NCBI GenBank assembly: GCA_031425525.1
Contig: JANPJM010000071.1
Span: forward strand, 18,497 to 82,496
Source: JANNMJ01 sp031425525
GTDB taxonomy: Bacteria; Bacteroidota; Bacteroidia; Cytophagales; Hymenobacteraceae
Length of the DNA: 64,000 bases
Reading direction: 5' to 3'
Below, one piece after another: positions 16,202-25,172 of this stretch (position 1 is the first letter of the stretch; each line of letters begins with the position of its first letter). Both the position numbers and the translations under genes were made by a program. A model generated the notes under the pieces. It made no database searches. It was not told the DNA's origin and was given only the letters and a program-made list of their open reading frames with translations.

Positions 16202-19200
16202 ATGCTCGCCTACGTTATTCATCCTTCCGCCTCCCAACTTCCGCAGCCGGCGCGGCGGGTGTGGGCCGTGCTGGGCCTGTGCTGGGTACTGGTAGCGGCG
16301 GGGGCAGGCTGCCAGTCCGACCCCGCCGCGCCCACCAGCGCGCCGTCACCCGCCGGGCTGGTTTCGCGGCCTCCGCTACCGGCCGCGCTGCGCCGGCTTT
16401 TAGCCCCCTACCCTACCAACGACCCCACCGCCCTACGCGCCGACAGCCGCCGCCTACGCGCGGCGCGCGCTACGTGGGCAGCCGATTCAGCGGGGCGGTT
16501 TCTGGTGAATTTTCGCCTCGCCGATAATCAGTTGCGTCTCAATCAGCCCGATTCGGCGATGCCGCTCTTGCGGCGGGCGGAGACGGCCGCCCGACCGCTG
16601 GCGCGCCAGTGGCCCGCCGAAACGGCGACCCTGGCCGACGTACTCGCCAGTGAATACTGGAAGCAGCGGGCCTACGACAGCGCCCACGCGTACTACGTAC
16701 TCGCCGCCCGCCGCCTGACGGCCGCCCAGCTCGACACCGTTGGCGGGCGGGCGTGGGGGCTGTACGTATCGGGGGAAACGCTGAACGTCGGCACGAAGCT
16801 CGCCGGAATCGTCACGAACGCGGGGATGGTGAGCAGTGGGCAGGGCAATCTGCCCGTGGCCGTACGCCATTTCGAGCGCGCCATCGGGCTGTACCGGGCG
16901 CAACACGCGGCGGCGGGGCTGATATGGGCGCAGTCGCTGCTGGCCGAAGCCGTGGCCGAACAGGGCGACGACCCCGGCGCGGCCCGGCGCTTCGAGCAGG
17001 CGCTGACGGCCGCCCGCGCCTACCACGCCGCCACCGCGACCACTACTCCTGACGAGGACGGTCCCGGCATCGCCTTCGCGTACCTGCTCGACGGATACGC
17101 TCCCGTGCTGGAGCGGCAGCGGCGCGGCGCGTATCTGTTGCAACTGGTGGCGGAAGGCCGCGCGTGGCTCGATACCTCGGTGCGCGCCCGACCGCCGGTG
17201 GCGGGCAGCAACGACCGACGGCACCACCCGCAGGCGCTGCTCGATGTGCTGGCCGCCCGTACGCACCTGGCGGCCGGCGCGCCCGACCGCGCTACCGCGC
17301 TACTGCGTCGTGCCGACGCCGAGCTGCGCGCCATCCGCACGAGTGCCGATGTCAATTTCCGCCACAACGGCAATTACTACGCGTTGCGCGCGCGCTGGCT
17401 GGGACTGCACGGCTGGCAAGCCCAGGCCACGGGCGGGCGCGGCGAGCCGTGGCTGACCGCCGCCGCGCGCACCCTCGATTCGGTGCTGACGCCGGGCGCG
17501 CGGGCGAGCGGCCAACTGCTGTTGGCGCGGGTCTGCCTCGATGCGGGCGAACCCGCGCGGGCGGTGCCGCTGCTCCGGACTCTCACCACGTCCTTCGACC
17601 GCACCCGCAACCAGCCGCAGCTTGCCACCGCCGCCACGCTGCTGGCGCGGGCTTACGTGGTCATCGGCCGCCCCGACAGCGCTTATCACTACGAACACGC
17701 TACCCGACTGCTGCTCGACACGCTACGCGCCGCGCGCCAGTACGGCGCGCTGGCGGCCCTCGAAACCCGCTACCGCACCCGCGAGAAAGAAGTGCGCATC
17801 CGGCACCTCACCGAGCGCGCCGGGCAGGAGCAGCGGCAAACGCGGTGGGCGCTCGGCAGTGCCTTATTGCTGGCCTTGATGCTTGGCGGGGTGGCCTGGG
17901 CGCTGCGCCTGACCCGCCGCTTCAACGGGCAGCTTGCCACGCAGCGCAACCAGTTGCAAGACCAGGCCACACGCCTCGGCGAGCTGGACTTGGCCAAGAA
18001 TCAGTTTTTCGCCAACGTGGCCCACGAGCTGCGCACGCCCCTCACGCTGGTGCTGGGGCCGCTCGAAAACCTGCTGACCGCCCCCGCGCCCCCTGACCTC
18101 GGTACCGTGCGCCAAACGGTGGGGCTGGCCCACCGGCACGGGCAGCGGCTGCTGGAGCTGGTCAATCGCATTCTCGACCTTACCAAGCTGCAAGCGGGGC
18201 GCCTCACGCCGCAGCCGGTGGCTACGCCGCTCGCGCCGCTGGTGCGGCGGCTGGTCGAGCAGTTCAGCTCGCTGGCGGCGGCCCGGCAGGTGGGGCTGCA
18301 CGCGCCGGTGCTGCCCGATGGCCTGACGCTTTTACTCGACGGCGACAAGATCGAGCAGATCATCACTAACCTGCTCGCCAACGCCCTAGCGCACACCCCG
18401 CCCGGCGGCGCGGTGCTGGTGACGGCCAACCTCAGCGGCGCGCCCGGCTGGTATGCGCTGACCGTGCGCGACACCGGCCCCGGCATTGCCGAAGCCGAGC
18501 AGGCCCGCGTGTTCGAGCGTTTCTATCAGAGTCCGCAGAAGCACGCGCAGGGCGGCACCGGCCTGGGGTTGGCGCTGAGCCGCGAGCTGGCCGAGATACT
18601 CGGCGGCACCCTCACGCTGGTAAGCCAGCCGGGCGAAGGCGCCGCCTTCACGCTGCGGTTTCCGGCCGAACGGGTGCCGAGCGAAGGAACCGAAAACGAA
18701 GTGACGCCCCCGCCGCACGCGTCGCCCACACCCGCCCTCACACCCCATGCATTCCCAAAAATCACCTACCAAAAACCAGCAACAAGCAATCAGACACAAG
18801 CAACCACCCCCCGCGCCCGCATCCTTATCGTAGAAGACCAGCCCGACCTGCGCGCCTACCTGCGGCAGCTCCTCGAACCGACGTATGAGGTACTGGAGGC
18901 CGAAGACGGACAGGCCGCGCTGGATGTACTGACTCGTGAAGCGCCCGTAGACCTCATCACCACCGATGCGATGATGCCGCGCCTGAGCGGCACCGAGCTA
19001 CTCGAACGGCTCAAAGCCGATGCCCGGTGGCGCAGCTTGCCGGTGCTGATGCTCACGGCCCGCGCCGATGATGCCACCGCCTGGCGGCGCTCGAAGTCGG
19101 GGTCGATGACTACCTCACCAAGCCGTTCCGCACGGTCGAACTGCTGGCGCGGGTGCGCGCCCTGCTGGCTCGCTACCAGGTGCGGCAGCAGTACGCCGCC

Positions 19201-19671
19201 CTGCCGCCCACCGAGGTACTGCCGCCCGCGCCGGAAACCGTGCCCGACCCCGCCGACCCCGCTACGCCCACCGAAGCCCCACCGCCCGCGCCGCTGCCCG
19301 ATGGTTCACCTGAAGCGACACCGCCGGCAGTCACCGCCGATACTCTGCGCCACTGGCGCACGCTGGTAGTTCCGCGCCTACCCGACGCCACCTTCGGCCC
19401 CACTGAGCTGGCCGCGCTGCTGCTGCTCAGCGAACGCACGCTGTACCGGCGCCTGCACGAGCTGGCCGGACTGACGCCCGCCGCCTGGCTGCGCGAGCTG
19501 CGCCTTGACTACGCCCGGCGGCTGCTCGACGGCGGCACCTACTCTACCGTAGCCGAAACGGCGTACGCGGCCGGGTTCAGTAGCGCCAACTACTTCGGCA
19601 AAGTATTTACCGAACGTTTCGGCTGTAGGCCGAGCGAGTACGGGCGCGGCGGCGCAGCTGAGGAGGAGTAG
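16202..19671 (+). pseudogene. Hybrid two-component regulator with TPR sensor and AraC output, frameshifted
   Basis: Domains in order: a signal with a lipobox-like VLVAAGAGC; TPR-type repeats to about residue 540; one membrane helix (ALLLALMLGGVAWALRL); HisKA (FFANVAHELRTPLTLVLGPL); HATPase (DTGPGIAEAEQARVFERFYQ, GGTGLGLAL); a receiver (ILIVEDQPDLRAYL, with phospho-Asp in DLITTDAMMP); and a C-terminal AraC HTH (LLLSERTLYRRLHELAGLTP, then YAAGFSSANYFGKVF). The frame breaks near 19078: DDATA is followed out of frame by LAALEVGVDDYLTKPF. One missing base (GC_ CTG GCG) explains it. If real, the AraC output is uncoupled from sensing. Two fibre genes follow on the same strand, which makes them likely targets. 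Confidence 0.83.
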
Positions 19672-19807
19672 GCGTACGGAGCGCACAGGGCGCCATCGGA
19701 GCGCCGAATCGCGGCCCTGCGGCGGGTGCCGGCCTGCCAAAACGCCCTTGGCAGCCAATGGCAGCAGTTTGGCAGAGAATCGTTGCTGATCCGGTGAGGT
19801 ACTGCGG

Positions 19808-19852
19808 GAGCTTTGCAGCGTTGGTTGACGACCTACCAACGCTGCAAAGCTC
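19808..19852. promoter_or_regulatory. Perfect 18-bp inverted repeat before fibre 3
   Basis: GAGCTTTGCAGCGTTGGT (19808-19825) and its exact reverse complement (19835-19852) flank a 9-nt loop. The repeat ends 22 nt before the fibre 3 ATG, between the hybrid regulator and the fibre gene. It could be an operator, an attenuator or an mRNA hairpin controlling translation. Repeated TTGGCAG words lie just upstream (about 19749-19775). Confidence 0.72.
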
Positions 19853-19874
19853 ACCTCCTCACTTTTCTTTCGGT

Positions 19875-21395
19875 ATGGCCATTTTTTCTCTTCCGAAGCG
19901 GGCGGCCCGGTTCCGCCGGATGCCGGTTGCAGCCGTTTCAGCCCTCAGCCTGTTGCTGGTGTTGGCGGTACTGCCGCTACGTAGCCGCGCCCAGGGCGGG
20001 GTGCGCATCGGCTCGCCCGGCACCGCCCACCCGGCGGCCGTTCTCGACCTGCGGGCCTCCGACCGGGGGCTGCTCATTCCGCGTCTCGACCGGCAGCAGC
20101 GGCTCCTGATCCCGTCGCCGCCGATGGGGCTGATGGTGTATCAGACCCTACCCCCCGACTCCGCCGGTTTCTGGTATTTTTCGGGCACCCGCTGGCTGTA
20201 TCTGCCCGACGCCCGCACCGCCGCCCTGAGCGTGGGCGCCACCAACGGCCTCACCAAAGCCGGTACCGCCGTGAAGCTCGGCGGCACCCTCACCGAACCC
20301 ACCACCCTGAACGCGGCCTCGCAGCCACTGACCATCAGCAGCACCGGCCAGAGCGAGACCGTAGACGACCAACTGAACACCAGCTCGCCGAGCCCCACCT
20401 ACACCCCCCTCACGACTACGGCGGGCTGGCAGTCGTTCACGCCGGGAGTCGGTGGCGAGTTGGAATCGCTCGAACTCGATCTTATCGGTCTGGGCAGCTA
20501 CACGCTGCGGATCTACCAAGGCGAGGGCATCGGCGGGGCGCTGCTCCACACGCAAAATCACACGTCCAACTCCGGCCCGGTGGTTTTGTCGCTGACGGCG
20601 CCCGTGGTACTCGGCAGCGGCCAACGGTACACGTTCGCGGTGCAACGCAGCAGCAGCACGCTGCTGCTGGGGGGGTACACCACGAATACGTACGCCGGGG
20701 GCCGTAACGATCTGGGGGCCGCGCGCGACTATTATTTCGCTACGCGAATGACGGCCATCGGCCCCATCGCCAGCACCTTTACCGGAGGGCGGCTGGGAGT
20801 AGGCACTGCCACGCCCCAAACCCGGCTCGACGTAGCCGGCACCACCCGCACCGCCCGGCTACAGGTGACCGCCGGCGCCGGCACGGCCGGGCAAACGCTG
20901 CTGTCGGATGCCGGCGGCAACGCCCGGTGGGCGCCCCCCCCCGGCGACAACCTCGGCACCCACGGCGCCACGCAGAATATTCGGCTCAACGGGTACCAAC
21001 TGGTCGGCGCTGGCTCGTCGGGGCTCTACGTCAGCAGCACAGGGCTCGTCGGGATCGGTACCACCACCCCCACCACTCTGCTCGACGTAGATGGCAGCGT
21101 GAAGCTGGGCACCGACGGCACGCGCCTGACGGCCATCATCCGCAAATCGATCAGCCTCGACGTGGGGTACATCACGCAGGGTACCACCCGCGTCGAAACC
21201 GTGACGGTGCCGGGCGCCAGCCTGGGGGCCACGGTCACGGTGAGCCCGCGGTGGGGGCGCAGCAGATTGGGCAACGCCACCATTGCCTACGCGCGGGTGT
21301 CGACGGCCGACGAGGTAGAGATCGGCTTCAGTTCCCACGAATCGTTCGGGACAAACCCCGACAGCCAGATTTATTTCATCACCGTCATTCAGTAG
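19875..21395 (+). CDS. Secreted fibre-like protein 3
   Basis: This is a 506-aa secreted protein. The signal region from ATG 19875 runs to RSRAQ and is followed by GGVRIGSPGTAHPAAVLDLR, a variant of the fibre head. The head motifs DRGLLIPRL and GFWYFSGTRWLYLPD are present. A jelly-roll-like module (GWQSFTPGVGG, LRIYQGEGIGGALLHTQ, YAGGRNDLGAARDYYFATR) spans about residues 180-300. A GDNLGTHGATQNIRLNGYQL block and LVGIGTTTPTTLLDVDGSV follow. The C-terminal 90 residues (SISLDVGYITQG ... DSQIYFITVIQ) are a tip unlike those of the other four fibres. No T9SS tail is seen. It lies downstream of the hybrid regulator and upstream of fibre 4, same strand. Confidence 0.75.
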   Translation: MAIFSLPKRAARFRRMPVAAVSALSLLLVLAVLPLRSRAQGGVRIGSPGTAHPAAVLDLRASDRGLLIPRLDRQQRLLIPSPPMGLMVYQTLPPDSAGFWYFSGTRWLYLPDARTAALSVGATNGLTKAGTAVKLGGTLTEPTTLNAASQPLTISSTGQSETVDDQLNTSSPSPTYTPLTTTAGWQSFTPGVGGELESLELDLIGLGSYTLRIYQGEGIGGALLHTQNHTSNSGPVVLSLTAPVVLGSGQRYTFAVQRSSSTLLLGGYTTNTYAGGRNDLGAARDYYFATRMTAIGPIASTFTGGRLGVGTATPQTRLDVAGTTRTARLQVTAGAGTAGQTLLSDAGGNARWAPPPGDNLGTHGATQNIRLNGYQLVGAGSSGLYVSSTGLVGIGTTTPTTLLDVDGSVKLGTDGTRLTAIIRKSISLDVGYITQGTTRVETVTVPGASLGATVTVSPRWGRSRLGNATIAYARVSTADEVEIGFSSHESFGTNPDSQIYFITVIQ

Positions 21396-21557
21396 TGGGG
21401 GCGGCAGGCGGGCGGGGGCAACGGCCGGGTAGCACGGGCAGGCCGCCCGCCAAAGGCCGTTACTTACACCCCAACCGGCGTAGTTGGTGGCTTTTTCCGA
21501 GCAAGTGGGTACGGGCAGTCGATAGTTTTGGCGCCTCATCTAGCTCCCTCATCGCTC

Positions 21558-23168
21558 GTGCAACACTTCGTCATTTTTCGCCTCGCTCGTTTGGTTCTTC
21601 GCTTCGGCGCCGGGTACCGGCTACTTCTGCTGCCGCTGCTGGCCGGGCTGCTCCTGCTGGGGCCGGGTATGGCCCACGCGCAAATGGGCATCGGCACGGC
21701 CACGCCGAACCCCGCCGCCGCCGTCGAGATCAGCTCCGCCGATAAAGGCTTGCTCATTCCGCGCCTCACGCCCGCCGCGCGGCGGGCCATCGGGGCGCCG
21801 CCGCAGGGGATGCTCGTGTTTCAGACCGGCAACGCCGCCGCGCCCCCCGATTCGGTGGGTATCTGGTACGCCACGGGGCAGGGGCGCCGCTGGCTGTATT
21901 TGCCCGACGCGCAGCAAACCCAACCCAAAGCCGCCAACGGGCTCACCAAATCGGGCAACACCGTGCAGCTCGGCGGCGCCCTCACGCAACCCTTCACCAC
22001 GATCAGCGGCGATGTGGGACAGGTCGTCCGGGTCACGACCGATGGCGTTGGGGCGGCGGCCGTCGATCAGCAGCAACTCCAGACCGCGGCCTCGACGCTG
22101 GGTAGCCCGCTGACTACTTCCCGATGGCAATCGTTCACGGCCGGCACTAACCAGGCGCTGGTGCGGGCCAACGTCCAGCTCGACGTGTATACCCCCGGCA
22201 ACCTCGTGTGCTACCTGCACCAGGGCGAGGGCCAGGTCGGGCCGCCCTTACGCATTGAGCGGCTGCCCCCCACTACCGCCGGTTACGGGCAAATCCTGAC
22301 CATACCCTTCGCCACTCCGCTGCCGCTGGTGGCCGGGCAACAGTACACGCTGGTGCTGGCCGAGCTGAACGGCTTCCATACCTGGCGGTACGCCCCCGGC
22401 GACCCGTACCCCGGCGGGCGGGCCGATGCCGTGCCCACCCACGACCGCTACTTCGCTACGTACACCGCGCCCGTCGAGGGGCGGGGGTTGGCGCTGGCCG
22501 GCGGGCAGGTGTACCTGACGGGCCTCACCGGCCCGGCCCTGCTCAACGTCGCGGCCGACGGCGCGGTAGGCACGCAGCCGGTGGCGTCGGTGGCCGATAA
22601 CCTCGGCAGCCACCGCGCCACGCAGGCGCTGGCCCTCCACGACAATGCCCTGCACCTGCGCAGCGCCCCCGACGCCGCCCATTCGCTCCGCTGGGATGCC
22701 GCCCCCGACGGCCCGCGCCTCAGCGGCCTGGGCGGCGGCGAGCTGGGCACCCGCACCGGGGCGGGCGCCTTCACGTCCGCCCTGCGCTGGACGGCCAATC
22801 AGCGCGTGGGCATCGGGCTGAGTGGCGCGCCCACGCAGGCCCTCGACGTAAACGGCAACATCGCCGCGAGCGGCAGCCTGGCCGTGGCCGGCGAGGTACA
22901 AATGGGCTGGGAGCAGGTCGAGCAAACGTATTCGATGGCGGGTAATACGCGCATCGCCATGTACCTGGGTTGCCCTTCCGGCACGCGTCTGCTGGGCGGC
23001 GGCGGCGGCCACCGCGATGCCAACGGCGCCGCCGGCGACATCACGGTGCGCTATTCCGGCCCCGACCCCAACAGCCCTACCACCACCTGGCGCCTGATCG
23101 TGAGCAACAGCAGCAGCAATACCCGCGCCGTCCGGGTGTACTGTATGTGTGCGCGGATGGGTAACTGA
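21558..23168 (+). CDS. Secreted fibre-like protein 4
   Basis: This is a 536-aa secreted protein. GTG 21558 is chosen because it places a clean signal peptide (FGAGYRLLLLPLLAGLLLLG...AHA) near the start; TTG 21528 is the alternative. The head (QMGIGTATPNPAAAVEISSA, IWYATGQGRRWLYLPD) is the closest relative of the fibre 2 head. A jelly-roll-like module contains SRWQSFTAGTNQ, YLHQGEGQVGPPL and YPGGRADAVPTHDRYF. ADNLGSHRATQALALHDNAL is the usual linker. The tip has paired cysteines (YLGCPSGTRLLGGGGGH and VRVYCMCARMGN), which suggests a disulphide-stabilised end. Head-to-tip organisation matches the other fibres. Confidence 0.75.
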   Translation: MQHFVIFRLARLVLRFGAGYRLLLLPLLAGLLLLGPGMAHAQMGIGTATPNPAAAVEISSADKGLLIPRLTPAARRAIGAPPQGMLVFQTGNAAAPPDSVGIWYATGQGRRWLYLPDAQQTQPKAANGLTKSGNTVQLGGALTQPFTTISGDVGQVVRVTTDGVGAAAVDQQQLQTAASTLGSPLTTSRWQSFTAGTNQALVRANVQLDVYTPGNLVCYLHQGEGQVGPPLRIERLPPTTAGYGQILTIPFATPLPLVAGQQYTLVLAELNGFHTWRYAPGDPYPGGRADAVPTHDRYFATYTAPVEGRGLALAGGQVYLTGLTGPALLNVAADGAVGTQPVASVADNLGSHRATQALALHDNALHLRSAPDAAHSLRWDAAPDGPRLSGLGGGELGTRTGAGAFTSALRWTANQRVGIGLSGAPTQALDVNGNIAASGSLAVAGEVQMGWEQVEQTYSMAGNTRIAMYLGCPSGTRLLGGGGGHRDANGAAGDITVRYSGPDPNSPTTTWRLIVSNSSSNTRAVRVYCMCARMGN

Positions 23169-23198
23169 GGGGAGTTGCTTGGTGCTTGGTGCTTGTTG

Positions 23199-23384
23199 CT
23201 ACGTGGCAGGCGGCGCTGCCGGCAGGGGGGCCTGCACGAGGGTCTGCACGAGGATCTGCACCCAGTCTTCGCCGGCCGGCGTGAAGCGGTGGTGCCAGCG
23301 GGGGGCATCCGGGGCGAGGCGGTAGCTCTCGCCGTAGCCCCGCGCGGCCAGGGCGCGCATCGTGCGCGTCAGCCCCCCGGCCAC
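23199..23384 (-). CDS. Short winged-helix-like protein or fragment
   Basis: A 61-residue frame from GTG 23384 reads VAGGLTRTMRALAARGYGES, then RLAPDAPRWHHRFTPAGEDW. The helix followed by RFTPAGE resembles the wing of a winged-helix DNA-binding domain. It starts exactly at the left outer half-site of the symmetric element 23384-23469 and points away from it. It converges with fibre 4. It may be a small gene controlled by the element or the 3' remnant of a larger one. Family assignment is tentative. Confidence 0.3.
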   Translation of the reverse strand: MAGGLTRTMRALAARGYGESYRLAPDAPRWHHRFTPAGEDWVQILVQTLVQAPLPAAPPAT

Positions 23385-23469
23385 CGTGTACGGCCCGGCG
23401 CATTTTTTTGAAACGACGCGTACACGGTTGTACGCGTCGTTTCATTTTTTTGCACGGAGCCGTACACGG
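23384..23469. promoter_or_regulatory. 86-bp symmetric element, copy A
   Basis: The inner dyad TGAAACGACGCGTACA / TGTACGCGTCGTTTCA (23409-23424, 23429-23444) is perfect with a CGGT loop. The outer half-sites CCGTGTACGG (23384) and CCGTACACGG (23460) share the same centre of symmetry at 23426.5. T7 tracts follow the left outer site and the inner dyad on the same strand, so the dyad plus T-tract could also act as a rightward terminator or attenuator. The same architecture occurs at 25069 and 61973. Confidence 0.8.
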
Positions 23470-23677
23470 CGGGGTGGGCGGCAAGGGCGCGTACCTTTCC
23501 GGCTGCCTTTCTTTGCTCACTCCCTCCTTTGCTGCCCCCGCGTATGTCGCGCCAAAATGCTTCCGCGAACAATACGGCTACCCGCTCTCCGAACACGCCA
23601 CCCGCACCACCACCAACGCAGCCGCTACCACCGTGCCCCTGCCACGTAGCCCATTCACTCAATGGCCGCCACAATAG
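23470..23677 (+). pseudogene. Possible degraded HTH gene after element copy A
   Basis: At 23561-23599 the plus strand encodes FREQYGYPLSEHA, which lines up with VRQHFGLDQPALA in the HTH protein at 25173 and FRSYFGLPQWEVA in the one at 62127. No further HTH or C-terminal domain is readable, and the frame ends at 23677. Position and orientation relative to the symmetric element match the two intact copies, so I read it as a decayed third member. The similarity is short. Confidence 0.35.
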
Positions 23678-23733
23678 CCGCCCGCACGGCCTGCCTTTTT
23701 TTTTGAACAGCTTACCCAACGCCCCCTCCAAAT

Positions 23734-23914
23734 GCGTCCCCGTCAGGGGGACACCGACCGGTAGCCGGGAGCAACGCCCCCGGATGGCCCGTAACCCCAC
23801 AAACGCGGTCCCTGTCAAGGGACACCGAAAGGGCGCCCAGTCGGTATCCCTTGACAGGGACCAGTTCAAGAGCGCGCAACCGGAGCTACCGGTCGGTATC
23901 CCCTGACGGGGACG
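23734..23914. repeat. Four-copy hairpin array with inverted arrangement
   Basis: Four copies of a small hairpin word of the type GTCCCTGTCAAGGGACACCG lie at 23734-23765, 23807-23837, 23831-23862 (inverted) and 23885-23914 (inverted). The outer two also share an extension CGACCGGTAGC. Each copy folds on a GTCA loop. The outer pair is inverted with respect to each other, and so is the inner pair. No coding gene overlaps convincingly. It could be a REP/REPIN-like element or a recombination site. It is not a CRISPR: there are no regular spacers and the copies point both ways. Confidence 0.65.
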
Positions 23915-23958
23915 CGCTCACGGGATGCTTGCGCAACGCAGATTCGCTAGGCCCTAAA

Positions 23959-24201
23959 TTAGGAATACTGCGCCAAAAAGCGCGTTAACTCTCCAAGTAA
24001 TTGTCTAGCACTTTGCTCATTAAACTGGATGGTTTGGCGCGTTCGGCCTTCTGGTCCATCAGTAGCAGAAGAAGTGCGAATCTTAAAAAACTCGCTGTTG
24101 AAACCGCAATCAGCTTCAATGGCCGTTTGATCTTGAAAACGATTTACGGTATCGGGGCGAAGATTGGTGATTAGTGCCATAGGGTTTGAGAAGCCGGCCA
24201 T
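23959..24201 (-). CDS. Small hypothetical protein
   Basis: This encodes 80 residues beginning MAGFSNPMALITNLRPDTVN, without a signal peptide or membrane helix. The middle (GFNSEFFKIRTSSATDGPEG) looks like beta strands and the end (SARQLLGELTRFLAQ) like a helix. No family was recognised. It lies in a stretch of visibly lower GC than its surroundings and is divergent from the next small gene with 43 nt between them. An ATG at 24180 is an alternative start. Confidence 0.5.
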   Translation of the reverse strand: MAGFSNPMALITNLRPDTVNRFQDQTAIEADCGFNSEFFKIRTSSATDGPEGRTRQTIQFNEQSARQLLGELTRFLAQYS

Positions 24202-24244
24202 CTTTTTGCGGAGCCGGGGCAAAATTAACCCTCCTCTCAACCTC

Positions 24245-24532
24245 GTGGACGCATCAAATCTGCCCGCTCTCCAGCGTCTGTACCGGATCCCCGTCGAATG
24301 GATCGCTTTCGGCACCATCGAGATAGAAGCAGCTTCTTTGGAAGAAGCCTGCCAACAAGCAGTCTATCAAACATTTTCTGTCGTCCCCGGAGAGGGCGAA
24401 GACGTGGCAATTCGCTACCACGTGATGCAGGAAAATTTAAAGAGCATCAAAATCGCTTCCGAAACCCCCGCCGATTACCCCCCTGGGTTTCCGCTATCCG
24501 AAGCCGATAAGGCTTGGTTACGACAGCAATAG
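24245..24532 (+). CDS. Small hypothetical protein next to restriction remnant
   Basis: From GTG 24245 this encodes 95 residues with an acidic, helical composition (WIAFGTIEIEAASLEEACQQ, then FPLSEADKAWLRQQ). The family is not recognised. It ends one base before the readable frame of the NgoMIV-type endonuclease remnant. Lower local GC suggests acquisition together with the divergent neighbour. Extension upstream to TTG/GTG codons near 24164 is possible. Confidence 0.45.
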   Translation: MDASNLPALQRLYRIPVEWIAFGTIEIEAASLEEACQQAVYQTFSVVPGEGEDVAIRYHVMQENLKSIKIASETPADYPPGFPLSEADKAWLRQQ

Positions 24533-24533
24533 A

Positions 24534-24857
24534 ATCGTTGCCCCCTTATCCTGTAAGTGGACGATTCGCAGCGACAGAGCGCAGAACGCCCGCTCTGAGG
24601 CCCTAAACCTCATTCGGAGCCGCAAAGGCCGCACCCCGCACGTGGTAGCGGTCACCGCCGAACCGCTGCCCTCGCGGCTGGCCTCTATTGCGCTGGGCAC
24701 CGGCGACCTGGATTGCACTTATCATTTCGCCCTCTATGAATTGCAGGCGGCCGTAGCCCAACACCCGGATTCCGAAGCCGCTGCGCTGGTGCGTATTATG
24801 GTTGAAGGCAAGCGCCTCAAAGACATTTCTGATCTGCCGCTGGATTTGGCAGTGTAA
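24534..24857 (+). pseudogene. C-terminal remnant of an NgoMIV-type restriction endonuclease
   Basis: The frame reads VAPLSCKWTIRSDRAQNARS, then ALNLIRSRKGRTPHVVAVTA, EPLPSRLASIALGTGDLDCT and EGKRLKDISDLPLDLAV. This matches the C-terminal third of NgoMIV-family (type IIF) enzymes. SCK followed 14 residues later by E is the second half of the catalytic site (Lys187 and Glu201 in NgoMIV numbering). The N-terminal two thirds, with the first catalytic Asp, is absent, and no start codon precedes the fragment. No cognate methyltransferase is in the window, so it is a relic. Confidence 0.8.
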
Positions 24858-25068
24858 GCGCTCGCCGCCGCCCCCACCGACACCGTGCCCGCCAGCCTCG
24901 ACGCGTATTTTTTAGGGAAGCTAGGCATCGCGCTGCCCGCGCCGAGCGGCGGGCGGGTGCCCCAAAGGCTTGATTACGCCCCACGCCCCCGGCCAGCTGC
25001 TTTACTAGTTCAGCGCCGCATTCGCTGCGGGCGCACCCGCGCCCGGCGCCCCACCCACTCGCCAAGCG

Positions 25069-25148
25069 TGTGACGCTCCGCACATTTTTTTCAAACGAGC
25101 GTCACAACGTTGTGACGCTCGTTTTATTTTTGTGCGCCGAGCGTCACA
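25069..25148. promoter_or_regulatory. 80-bp symmetric element, copy B
   Basis: The central 32-bp palindrome at 25093-25124 is perfect (AAACGAGCGTCACAAC and its complement). The outer half-sites TGTGACGCTC (25069-25078) and GAGCGTCACA (25139-25148) share its centre at 25108.5. The word TGTGACGCTC therefore occurs four times in dyad arrangement. T-tracts follow the left outer site and the palindrome. The HTH gene starts 25 nt later, so autoregulation is likely. Confidence 0.82.
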
Positions 25149-25172
25149 TCTTCCGCCCGGTGCCCCTGCCCG

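Noticed and set aside
23077..23869. Minus-strand frames crossing element copy A
   Set aside because: They translate the palindrome and GC-rich flanks into Arg/Gly-rich sequence with no domain; only the 61-codon frame at 23199-23384 has protein-like character.
23734..23914. CRISPR array
   Set aside because: Repeats point in both directions, spacing is irregular, there are no unique spacers of constant size and no cas genes.
24885..25073. Small frame starting VPASLDAYFLGKLGIAL between the restriction fossil and element B
   Set aside because: The first 25 residues look coding, but the rest is Arg/Pro filler and no family was recognised; it may be another fossil, too short to support.
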